Shown: one piece after another, positions 1 through 6,038 of the stretch | Numbering within the stretch: position 1 is the first letter of the stretch | Layout: the number at the start of each line of letters is the position of its first letter | NCBI GenBank assembly: GCA_903876615.1 | Contig: CAIRAS010000303.1 | Location: forward strand, 1 to 7,107 | Direction: 5' to 3' | DNA length: 7,107 bases | Source: an uncultured Holophagaceae bacterium | GTDB lineage: Bacteria; Acidobacteriota; Holophagae; Holophagales; Holophagaceae | Notes under the pieces: generated by a model | What the model saw: only the letters and a program-made list of their open reading frames with translations | What the model was told of the DNA's origin: nothing | The model's database searches: none | Program-made: the position numbers and the translations under genes

Positions 1-2
1 CC

Positions 3-281
3 ACCGCCTTCCTCTTCACCCTGGCTGCCGTAGCGTGCGCCCAGGGCGCCCCCGTCGTGCAGAAGAGCCTCTTCGAAGGCCAGTACGTCGCTCACCTCTC
101 GCTCGCCATCGCCGCTGCCGGCTGCGGTCTGGGCCAGGGCAAGGCTGTGATGGCCGCCTGCGAAGGCGTCGCCCGCAACCCCCAGGCTGCCGGTAACATC
201 CGCACCACCATGATCATCGGCCTGGCCCTCATCGAGGCCCTCGTCATCTACGTGCTCGTCGCGGCCTTCGCCATCAAGTAG
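3..281 (+). CDS. atpE: F1Fo ATP synthase subunit c (5' end outside window)
   Basis: This is the proteolipid that forms the membrane c-ring of ATP synthase and carries protons through Fo. The frame is open from the window edge, so the true start is missing; 92 codons plus TAG are visible. Two transmembrane helices flank the polar loop R-N-P-Q (visible residues 58-61). The ion-binding glutamate is in LIEALVIY (visible residue 78). It is followed by A-L rather than the S-T of sodium-type rings, so I infer proton coupling. Ahead of the mature-like part (from about QKSLFEGQ) lies a hydrophobic stretch ending in A-C-A-Q-G-A, which resembles a signal peptide and is absent from the short E. coli type. 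A GTG at 57 could act as a start, but the upstream hydrophobic reading frame looks genuine, so I treat it as internal. No atpF or atpH follows, so the gene ends its transcript here, as expected when Fo a/c genes are split from the F1 operon. Identity is very likely. Confidence 0.93.
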   Translation, partial: TAFLFTLAAVACAQGAPVVQKSLFEGQYVAHLSLAIAAAGCGLGQGKAVMAACEGVARNPQAAGNIRTTMIIGLALIEALVIYVLVAAFAIK

Positions 282-297
282 TCCGATCCGGTTTCTG

Positions 298-331
298 CGG
301 GGCGCCCTTTGACCGGGCGCCTCGTTTTTTT
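298..331 (+). terminator. Intrinsic terminator after atpE
   Basis: A 10-bp GC-rich stem (298-307 pairing with 315-324, one G-T wobble at 300/322) encloses a 7-nt loop and is followed directly by seven T residues (325-331). It starts 17 bases after the atpE stop codon. This is a textbook rho-independent terminator and should end the atp transcript. Confidence 0.92.
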
Positions 332-336
332 ATGCT
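309..336 (+). promoter_or_regulatory. Candidate sigma70-type promoter overlapping the atpE terminator
   Basis: TTGACC at 309-314 (five of six matches to the -35 consensus) and TATGCT at 331-336 (four of six to the -10) are separated by 16 bases. The -35 lies in the loop and the right-arm boundary of the terminator hairpin, and the -10 begins at the last T of its T-tract. Transcription would start near 343, giving a leader of roughly 28 bases before ATG 371. The match is by eye only; the spacer is one base below the optimum. Confidence 0.45.
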
Positions 337-370
337 TTCCCGCAGCAACCCGATAGAGAAACTGGACGTC

Positions 371-1540
371 ATGAAAAACCTCGCGCTGTTCCCTATGCCC
401 CTTGAGGTCACCCAGCTCATCCTCGGGGGGGGATCGCCCATCGATCTGGACGGCCTCCGCATCCAGTCGCCGGACGAGGCCTGGTCCTTCGCCCTGAACT
501 ACGGCTATGACATGGCGGTGCCTGTCCAGCGGGCTTCGGTGCTGCGGGTCTATGAGGATGCGGTGGACTTCCTGGAGGGGGTGATCCTGGATGGGACCGA
601 CCTCCACGTGCCCCTGGAGGTCCGGGACCTCCAGGACCCTCTGGACCTGCTGGTCTGGGCCTCGGAGCGCCCCCAGGACCTGCGGGCGCGCTGGTCCTGC
701 GCCATCCTCCGCCTCATGCACACGCTCTTCCACGTGGACCACAACGTGAACCTGCGCTACCTGCCGGAGATCCAGCACCAGGTCTTCAGCCGCTACGACC
801 AGTTCCTGGTCTGCGAAGCGGACCGCTGGTGCCTGCGCGGCGCCTACGAAGTGCCTCTGGTGGCCGTGGAGCGCAAGGAGAACAAGGACCGTGTGTCCAT
901 GCTGCTCAAGATGCTCCACAAGCCCGAGAACGTGGCGGAGACCATTTATGACCAGATCGGCATCCGCCTGGTGGCGGAAGACCACCTGGGGGTGCTTATG
1001 GTCATCCGGTTCCTGCTGGACCACCACGTGCTCATGCCCACCCACATCAAGCCCAGCCGGAGCCGGAACCTCATGATCGACATGGAGGCCCTCCAGGTGT
1101 GGATGGAGGAGCTGCCGCCGGCCTTCTGCCTCCAGGACATGGATCCCGTCGAACGGCGCGCCCTGAGCCATTCCCTCTCCCTGAAGGCCCAGGGCAAGGA
1201 GAAGAACCCATTCTCCAGCAAGGATTACGCCGCGATTCAGTTCACGGCTCGCACCCTGGTGCGGCTGCCCAGTCCCGCCACCCGGGCCCTGGAGATCCTC
1301 CAGGAGCGGCTACAGACCATGGGCGACACGGAATTATCCGATCTTGCGGGCATTCCAGACTTGCTCCAGGATCAGGAGGAGTTTACCTTCTTTTTCGCAC
1401 ATGAAGTCCAAGTGATGGAACAATCAGGTTTTCAAAGTTCACTCTCAGGTCCGGCATCACATTCTGAATACAAACAACGCCAGCGGGATGCCGCCCGGCG
1501 AAGAGTGCTCAAGGGAATTCTTCAGGAGGATCCATGTTGA
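371..1540 (+). CDS. TIGR04552-type protein with a RelA/SpoT-like segment
   Basis: The catalytic activity is unproven. The N-terminal part (LILGGGSPIDLDGL, then a helical region with LRLMHTLFHVDHN) resembles the uncharacterised TIGR04552 family of deltaproteobacteria and relatives, as I remember it. The middle (nt 869-1069) has the layout R-x-K, S-M-L-L-K-M, then I-Y-D-Q-I-G-I-R-L-V-A-E. This lines up with the (p)ppGpp synthetase core of RelA (S-x-x-x-K-M, F-D-V-R-A-V-R-I-V-A-E), including the metal-binding aspartate. The GYxSxH motif is not evident, and the E-x-Q-x-R-T motif is at best degenerate (A-I-Q-F-T-A-R-T, nt 1232-1255). No signal peptide or membrane helix is visible, so it is probably cytosolic. 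I prefer ATG 371 (389 aa). The in-frame ATG at 332 (402 aa) abuts the terminator T-tract, lacks a ribosome site and would lie upstream of the predicted transcript start. The ribosome site for 371 is also weak. The last ~65 codons are A/T-rich compared with the rest. The stop overlaps the next gene by 7 bp. Confidence 0.75.
   Translation: MKNLALFPMPLEVTQLILGGGSPIDLDGLRIQSPDEAWSFALNYGYDMAVPVQRASVLRVYEDAVDFLEGVILDGTDLHVPLEVRDLQDPLDLLVWASERPQDLRARWSCAILRLMHTLFHVDHNVNLRYLPEIQHQVFSRYDQFLVCEADRWCLRGAYEVPLVAVERKENKDRVSMLLKMLHKPENVAETIYDQIGIRLVAEDHLGVLMVIRFLLDHHVLMPTHIKPSRSRNLMIDMEALQVWMEELPPAFCLQDMDPVERRALSHSLSLKAQGKEKNPFSSKDYAAIQFTARTLVRLPSPATRALEILQERLQTMGDTELSDLAGIPDLLQDQEEFTFFFAHEVQVMEQSGFQSSLSGPASHSEYKQRQRDAARRRVLKGILQEDPC
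1524..1529 (+). promoter_or_regulatory. Strong Shine-Dalgarno for the STAS gene
   Basis: AGGAGG lies 4 bases before ATG 1534, inside the last codons of the preceding gene. It fixes the STAS start and, with the 7-bp overlap, suggests translational coupling of the two genes. Confidence 0.8.
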
Positions 1541-1872
1541 ACATCCAGACGCGCCAAGAAGGCAACGCGTCGGTCGTGTCCATCCAGGGCAAGGTCAACT
1601 TTGAAGTGACCGCGCAGCTGCGGGACGTGATCCGCGAAACCGTGGCCACGGTGCAGCCCAAGCTCCTGGCGATCAATCTGGAGGGCGTCAGCTTCATCGA
1701 CTCCTCGGGTCTGGGCCTCCTGGTCGCCGCGCGCAACAGCGTGGACAAGTCTGGCGGCAAGCTGCACCTGTGCTGCCTGCCCGCGACCGTGAAGAAGACC
1801 TTCGACCAGACCAACCTGACCAATTATTTCTCCATCTTCGCGACGGAGCAGGACGCTCTCCGCGGCTCCTGA
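1534..1872 (+). CDS. STAS-domain anti-anti-sigma factor (SpoIIAA/RsbV type)
   Basis: This 112-residue protein consists of one STAS domain. In partner-switching systems such proteins bind a serine kinase/anti-sigma factor when unphosphorylated and are released when phosphorylated. The hallmark is F-I-D-S-S-G-L-G at residues 54-61; by alignment with B. subtilis SpoIIAA the phosphorylated serine should be Ser58. The N-terminal strand VVSIQGKVNFEVTAQLRD and the LHLCCLPATVKKTFD strand-helix fit the fold, and the length is typical. There is no signal peptide or membrane helix. It overlaps the end of the upstream gene by 7 bp and sits 13 bp before the phosphatase gene, which is its expected activator. 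The cognate RsbW-like kinase is not in this window, so the output (sigma factor or another target) cannot be named. Family assignment is firm; the partners are inferred. Confidence 0.93.
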   Translation: MLNIQTRQEGNASVVSIQGKVNFEVTAQLRDVIRETVATVQPKLLAINLEGVSFIDSSGLGLLVAARNSVDKSGGKLHLCCLPATVKKTFDQTNLTNYFSIFATEQDALRGS

Positions 1873-1885
1873 GCGGTAACTCCCC

Positions 1886-3052
1886 ATGGCCAAGGGCCTG
1901 GTCCTGGTGGTGGATGACGAAGCCCCCATCCGGGACATTCTCAGCTTCTACCTCAAGCGGGCGGGCTATCAGGTCCTGACCGCAGGCAACGGCCTGGAGG
2001 CCCTTGCCGAGATGGCCCGCTCGCGGCCCGATCTCATCATCTCGGACCTCCGGATGCCCGAGATGCCGGGGGACGAGCTCTGCAAGCGCGTCAAGTCGGA
2101 CCCGGCCACCCGCGACATCTACTTCATCATCCTCTCGGCCCTGGACGGCACCGCCTCGCGCATCGGCGGCCTCTCCCTGGGGGCCGACGACATGATCCCC
2201 AAGCCCTTCCACGCCCAGGAGGTGCTGGCGAAGGTGGATTCCACGTTCCGCCTCATCGAGATGCAGAAGGAGATCAAGCGCCAGAACAAGGAGCTGACTT
2301 CTTTCCAGCAGCGGGTGCAGGAGGAGATGGAGCTGGCCGCCGCCCTCCAGATGGGACTGCTGCCCAAGCTGCCAGGCGAGGTGACCGGCGCGAGCTACAC
2401 GCACCGCTACCTGCCGGCCGCCGGCATCGGCGGCGACATCTACGCTGTGGTGCAGCTGCCCGGGGGCTGTGCCGGCATGATGATCGCCGACGTCAGCGGC
2501 CACGGCGTCACCGCGGCCCTCATCTCCGCCATGGTGAAGACCTCCTTCGAGAACCAGGTGCGCCTGGGCGGCGGGCCCCTGGACTGGGCCGAGGGCATGA
2601 ACGAGGACCTCTGCCGCTCCACCCTGGCCGAGCAGTTCGCCACGGCCTGGCTGGGCCGGCTCGATCCGGCCAACAACCGGCTGCGCTACGTGGTGGCTGG
2701 CCACTGCGCGCCGTTCCGCATCGTGGGCGGCACGCGCGGAGGGTTACAGCGCTCCGAGGTGCTGCGGGGCAAGGGCTTCATGCTCGGGTTGGACCCGCAG
2801 CTGCCTTTCAGCGAGCACGAGTCCGAGTTCCTGCCTGGTGACCGGCTGGTGCTCTACACCGACGGTCTGGTCGAGGTGGAGCGGGAGGACCGCTCCATGC
2901 TGGAAGAGGCCGGGCTGCGCCGCATCTGCGCGGAGCTGCCGGCGGGGGCCGAGGAATCCGCGGACGTGGTCATCGCCCAGACCCGGGCCTACAACAGCCC
3001 CGCGCCCTTTGTGGACGACGTGACCCTGGTGATCCTCGACCGGATGGAGTGA
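1886..3052 (+). CDS. Response regulator with C-terminal PP2C/RsbU-type serine phosphatase
   Basis: This 388-residue cytosolic protein probably dephosphorylates STAS-domain proteins under control of a two-component signal. Residues 4-120 are a receiver domain: acidic pair D10-D11, phosphoacceptor D54 (in SDLRMPEMPG), S84 and K106 in the K-P-F motif. Residues about 121-150 form a charged helical, coiled-coil-like linker. It leads into ELAAALQMGLLP (149-160), the usual entry to RsbU-like phosphatases. The PPM/SpoIIE domain runs to the C terminus with metal-site motifs G-G-D (D184), D-V-S-G-H-G (202-207), Y-T-D-G-L-V-E (D326) and D-D-V-T (377-380). The familiar GGDFYD box reads GGDIYA, so its second acidic residue is alanine. 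No kinase domain follows, unlike three-domain regulators such as HsbR. ATG 1886 has only a weak ribosome site, so translation may depend on the STAS gene just upstream. The sensor histidine kinase is not in the window. Confidence 0.94.
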   Translation: MAKGLVLVVDDEAPIRDILSFYLKRAGYQVLTAGNGLEALAEMARSRPDLIISDLRMPEMPGDELCKRVKSDPATRDIYFIILSALDGTASRIGGLSLGADDMIPKPFHAQEVLAKVDSTFRLIEMQKEIKRQNKELTSFQQRVQEEMELAAALQMGLLPKLPGEVTGASYTHRYLPAAGIGGDIYAVVQLPGGCAGMMIADVSGHGVTAALISAMVKTSFENQVRLGGGPLDWAEGMNEDLCRSTLAEQFATAWLGRLDPANNRLRYVVAGHCAPFRIVGGTRGGLQRSEVLRGKGFMLGLDPQLPFSEHESEFLPGDRLVLYTDGLVEVEREDRSMLEEAGLRRICAELPAGAEESADVVIAQTRAYNSPAPFVDDVTLVILDRME

Positions 3053-3059
3053 GAGGTTC

Positions 3060-3998
3060 CTAGCTGATCTCTGCCAGCGTCGCAGCGATGCCGGCTTCGA
3101 GCTCGGTGAAGGGGGCGGTGTAGCCGGCCGAACGGAGGCTGCGGACATCGGCCTGGGTGAAGCTCTGGTACTTGCCGCGCAGCTCGTCGGGGAAGGGGAT
3201 GTAGTCGATGCGGCCCTGGCCCAGGTGGGCGATGAGGGTCTTGGCGATGTCGTTGAAGCTGCGGGCCCGGCCGGTGCCCGCGTTCACGATGGCCTTGGCC
3301 ATGCCCCCGGCGCCGAAGTGGAGGTTGATGGCGACGATGTCGCCGACGTAGATGAAGTCCCGCTGCTGCTCGCCGTCTCCGTAGCCCTCGGTGCCGCGGA
3401 AGAGGCGACAGACACCCTCCTCCTTGAGCTGGCGCAGCAGCTGGTGCAGCACGGACATCATCCGGCCCTTGTGGTGCTCCCGGGGGCCAAACACGTTGAA
3501 GTAGCGCAGACCCACCACGGGACTCTGGATGGCGGGCATGAGGCTGCGCACGTGCTGGTCGAAGGCCAGCTTCGAGTAGCCGTAGACGTTCAGGGGGCCT
3601 TCATTCTTCGGCACAGGCTCGAAGTCGGGGCTGGCGCCGTAGGTGGCCGCGCTGCTCGCGTAGACCAGCGGCGCCTTCCGGGCCAGGCACCAGTGGAGCA
3701 GGGCGCGGGAGTCCCCGAAGTTGTTCTCCATCATGTAGCGCCCATCGGCTTCCATGGTGTCGGAGCAGGCGCCGTTGTGGAACACCGCCTCCGGGTTCAG
3801 ATCCAGCGTGAAGGCATCGAGCCGGGCCCGGAACTCCCGCTTGTCCATGTAGTCGGAGATCGTGAGATCCGCCAGGTTCCGGGCCTTCTCGCCCCGGGCC
3901 AGGTTGTCCACCAGGAGGATGTCGGTGTGTCCGCGCCGGTTCAGCTCCCGCACCAGGTTGCTGCCCACAAACCCCGCGCCGCCCGTGACGATGAACAT
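3060..3998 (-). CDS. hldD: ADP-L-glycero-D-manno-heptose 6-epimerase
   Basis: HldD (RfaD) converts ADP-D-glycero-D-manno-heptose to the L-glycero epimer, the activated heptose for the LPS inner core; it is a cytosolic NADP-dependent enzyme. The 312-residue length matches the family (E. coli 310). Visible are the Rossmann motif T-G-G-A-G-F-V-G (5-12), D31-N32 at the end of strand 2, DYMDK (49-53), HNGACSDT (74-81), S116 in SSAATYG, the catalytic Y139-x3-K143 in VYGYSK, and K177 in PREHHKG. YIPFPDELRGKYQSFTQAD near the C terminus is strongly diagnostic. The start at 3998 is set by the Rossmann motif directly after Met and by GAGGAG 5 bases upstream; an upstream in-frame extension encodes no recognisable protein. 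It is the last gene of the minus-strand cluster, 31 bp after the transporter gene. No clear terminator is seen, and its stop is 7 bp from the convergent phosphatase gene. Confidence 0.96.
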   Translation of the reverse strand: MFIVTGGAGFVGSNLVRELNRRGHTDILLVDNLARGEKARNLADLTISDYMDKREFRARLDAFTLDLNPEAVFHNGACSDTMEADGRYMMENNFGDSRALLHWCLARKAPLVYASSAATYGASPDFEPVPKNEGPLNVYGYSKLAFDQHVRSLMPAIQSPVVGLRYFNVFGPREHHKGRMMSVLHQLLRQLKEEGVCRLFRGTEGYGDGEQQRDFIYVGDIVAINLHFGAGGMAKAIVNAGTGRARSFNDIAKTLIAHLGQGRIDYIPFPDELRGKYQSFTQADVRSLRSAGYTAPFTELEAGIAATLAEIS

Positions 3999-4020
3999 GA
4001 GGACTCCTCTGCCTGGATCA

Positions 4021-4035
4021 GGATAGCGGCTATCC
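4021..4035. repeat. Short inverted repeat over the transporter stop codon
   Basis: GGATAG and CTATCC form a perfect 6-bp inverted repeat around a 3-base spacer. It covers the stop codon of the EamA gene and lies shortly upstream of the hldD ribosome site. In the minus-strand transcript it could form a small intercistronic hairpin. There is no T-tract, so it is not an intrinsic terminator. It may be fortuitous. Confidence 0.35.
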
Positions 4036-4986
4036 GATGACCTCTTCCGTCTCGGTCTCGGTGGCCGGGACCTTGCGCAGCAGCCTCGGACCCAGCTCCG
4101 CCACGAAGGTGGCCGCGAGGATGAGGCCACCCCCGAGGAACTGGACCGGGTTGAGGTGTTCCCGGATGCCCGGCACCCAGCCGCTGATGGCCAGGAGCGC
4201 CGTCCACACGGGCTCCATGGAGAAGATCACGCCGCATTCCGTGGCGCCCACGCGCGACTGAAAGGTGCTCTGCACATAGAAGGCCACGGTGGTCGCCAGC
4301 AGCCCCATGAAGCCGAGGGCCACCCAGGTGCCCGGCTGCGAGAGGGCCGGGCCGGCGCTCTGAAAGCCGTAGGGGGCGGGCAGGGCGAGGGTGATGGCCA
4401 GGGACACAGCCCCGGTCACGGCCACTTGCATGAAGGCCAGCACCCAGCCGGAGGACCGGCGGGAGAAATGCCCGGTCATGACGATGTGGAAGCCGCAGAG
4501 GATGGCCGCCAGCAGGGTCTCCGAGTCGCCCCGGTTCCAGCCGCCCCAGGCGGCGCCGGGCTCCCGGACCAGAAGCGTCAGGCCGGCCAGGGCCACCAGA
4601 GCGCCCAGGCCATGGAAGAGCCGCAGCCGGTCGCCCACCAGCAGGGCCACCATGGGCGTGAAGATCACGTAGAGGCCCGTGATGAAGCCGGACTTCGAGG
4701 TGCTGGTGAAGCGCAGGCCGTCCGTCTGGAGCCAGAACAGGGTGACCAGGATCAGGCCCAGCCAGAGTCCATCCAGGGCGTCCTGCCGGCGAATGGGGAT
4801 CCGCAGGAGGAGCAGCATGAAGCCCAGTCCGGCGGTGCCGATGGCGAAGCGGATGCTCAGCAGGGCGCCGACGGACAGTCCCGCCTGCAGGGAGTACTTG
4901 GCCGCTGGAAAGCCGCCCGCCCACACCAGGGCGATGGCCGCGAGGGCCAGGACGGCAGTCAGGTGGGAACGCTTGGCTTGCGGCAT
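4030..4986 (-). CDS. EamA/DMT-superfamily transporter
   Basis: This is an inner-membrane protein of 318 residues, close to the usual ~300 of ten-helix drug/metabolite transporters with two EamA repeats. Hydrophobic helices run from residue ~9 (AVLALAAIALVWAGGFPAAK, the typical first helix) to ~305. The first half carries TSTSKSGFITGLYVIFTP, the characteristic end-of-repeat motif, and the second repeat has the matching GATECGVIFSMEPVWTALLA. The C-terminal tail is short, polar and acidic (ETETEE). The substrate cannot be told from sequence; family members export amino acids, metabolites or nucleotide-type compounds. ATG 4986 has a TAG four codons upstream in frame, and no ATG/GTG/TTG occurs in the next 19 codons. 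The only GGAGG is a single base from ATG, unusually close. It follows the DUF1573 gene by 24 bp, so coupled translation is possible. Its link to the neighbouring LPS genes is context only. Confidence 0.88.
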   Translation of the reverse strand: MPQAKRSHLTAVLALAAIALVWAGGFPAAKYSLQAGLSVGALLSIRFAIGTAGLGFMLLLLRIPIRRQDALDGLWLGLILVTLFWLQTDGLRFTSTSKSGFITGLYVIFTPMVALLVGDRLRLFHGLGALVALAGLTLLVREPGAAWGGWNRGDSETLLAAILCGFHIVMTGHFSRRSSGWVLAFMQVAVTGAVSLAITLALPAPYGFQSAGPALSQPGTWVALGFMGLLATTVAFYVQSTFQSRVGATECGVIFSMEPVWTALLAISGWVPGIREHLNPVQFLGGGLILAATFVAELGPRLLRKVPATETETEEVIG

Positions 4987-5010
4987 CCCTCCAGGCTAAC
5001 CCGGGGGTGG

Positions 5011-5976
5011 CTATTTCAGGATGGCGACAACGCGAACGGTCAGCTCGGGCTGATCGGGATCGTCCGTGGCGAGCACCAGCAGCTCGCTGTACCGGCCCGG
5101 CTTGAGGGAGGCGGGCAGGATCACGGTCAGGTCCAGGGCGCCAGCCTTCTGGCTCAGGCCCTCCACCCGCATGCCCGTCAGGGAGGGCTGGGCGGACGTC
5201 ACGCGGAAGGCCCGGCCCTCGGCCTGCTTGAGGTTCAGCTTCTGGCGCACCTCTTTCCCCGCCGCATCCTGGAAGACCAGCTCCGCGGGCGTGGCCAGGA
5301 TCGACGGCTTCAGGTCCCACTGGATGTTCAGAGGCAGCTGGGCCAGCCGGGGGTTCGTGAAGCGCACCGTGGCCTGCTCGACGCCGCGGAGCTGGCCGGT
5401 GGGCACCTTGCGGCCGTCCAGCACGACCTCCAGCACCTGATCCTTGCCCTCCGCTTTGTGGCTGAAGGTGAGGAACGTCGCGCCCGGGGCCTTCACGTCC
5501 ACGATCTGCACCGGCTCCCCGTTGCCGGTGGCATAGCGGACCACGCTGCGGGTGGTGGTGGACTTGGGCGCCTGGAAGAAGTAGACCGTCTCCACCGACG
5601 GCATGATCTCCTGCACCACCTCGGCTTCCAGCGTGAGGCTGGCCGCCTGGTTCTTGGGGTCATCGGAGACCACCGTGATGGACTTCCGCACCGCGCCCCG
5701 CATGCCCTTGGGGTCGAAGGTGGCCTCGATGTCCGTGGACTCACCCGGGGCCAGGGACCACTTGCCCAGCATGGTGTAGGTGCAGCCGCAGGCGGGGCGC
5801 AGCTGGGTGATGTTCAGGAAGGCGTTGCCGGTGTTGGTCACGTGGTACTTGGCCGCGACCTTCCGGTCCGGCGTGATTCGGCCGAAGTTGTGGTGCGTCT
5901 TGTCAAAGGTGATGGCGGGGGCCTGGGCCAGCAGCAGGGCGGGGACCACGAAGGGGAGCAGGTACCGGAAGCGCAT
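5011..5976 (-). CDS. Secreted DUF1573 domain protein
   Basis: The function is unknown. The 321-residue product begins with a signal peptide: basic R2 and R4, a hydrophobic core LLPFVVPALLLA, and a likely cut after A-Q-A (19) or A-P-A (21), so it should be periplasmic or secreted. The mature N terminus has the DUF1573 pattern: I-T-F-D-K-T-H-H-N-F-G-R-I, then V-T-N-T-G, then the invariant C-G-C-T (63-66). DUF1573 is an Ig-like beta-sandwich related to ASH/MSP-type domains. The rest is beta-rich; its last ~60 residues (from SAQPSLTGMRVEGL to TDDPDQPELTVRVV) read like a further Ig-like module. ATG 5976 is chosen because it opens the signal peptide and has GAGG 8 bases upstream; the longer open frame further upstream is antisense-type noise over the GT9 gene. 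It sits between a glycosyltransferase and a transporter gene. Family membership is confident; an envelope role is inferred. Confidence 0.88.
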   Translation of the reverse strand: MRFRYLLPFVVPALLLAQAPAITFDKTHHNFGRITPDRKVAAKYHVTNTGNAFLNITQLRPACGCTYTMLGKWSLAPGESTDIEATFDPKGMRGAVRKSITVVSDDPKNQAASLTLEAEVVQEIMPSVETVYFFQAPKSTTTRSVVRYATGNGEPVQIVDVKAPGATFLTFSHKAEGKDQVLEVVLDGRKVPTGQLRGVEQATVRFTNPRLAQLPLNIQWDLKPSILATPAELVFQDAAGKEVRQKLNLKQAEGRAFRVTSAQPSLTGMRVEGLSQKAGALDLTVILPASLKPGRYSELLVLATDDPDQPELTVRVVAILK

Positions 5977-6007
5977 CAGGATGACCTCGCAGGAGAAGGA
6001 TCCAACG

Positions 6008-6013
6008 ATTCTA
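6008..6013 (-). promoter_or_regulatory. Possible -10 element upstream of the DUF1573 gene
   Basis: Read on the minus strand the sequence is TAGAAT, five of six matches to the -10 consensus, about 31 bases before ATG 5976 in the 62-bp gap after the GT9 gene. No convincing -35 lies 16-18 bases upstream. It could be a weak internal promoter or chance. Confidence 0.25.
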
Positions 6014-6038
6014 GCCCCAGTCCTGCTCGTGCGGACCC

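Noticed and set aside
248..1171. 307-codon minus-strand open frame
   Set aside because: It is antisense to the TIGR04552-type gene and runs through the terminator; the composition is histidine- and valine-rich noise.
1345..1372. Possible sigma54 promoter (GGGCAT ... TTGCTC) before the STAS gene
   Set aside because: The GG and GC elements are 12 bases apart rather than 10, and the -24 box is imperfect.
1694..2704. 336-codon minus-strand open frame across the STAS and phosphatase genes
   Set aside because: The product is H/G/R-rich with no motif and is antisense to two proteins with intact diagnostic motifs.
3999..4130. N-terminal extension of hldD (44 codons)
   Set aside because: The extension is Arg/Ser/Pro-rich and overlaps the transporter gene; the Rossmann motif and ribosome site place the start at 3998.
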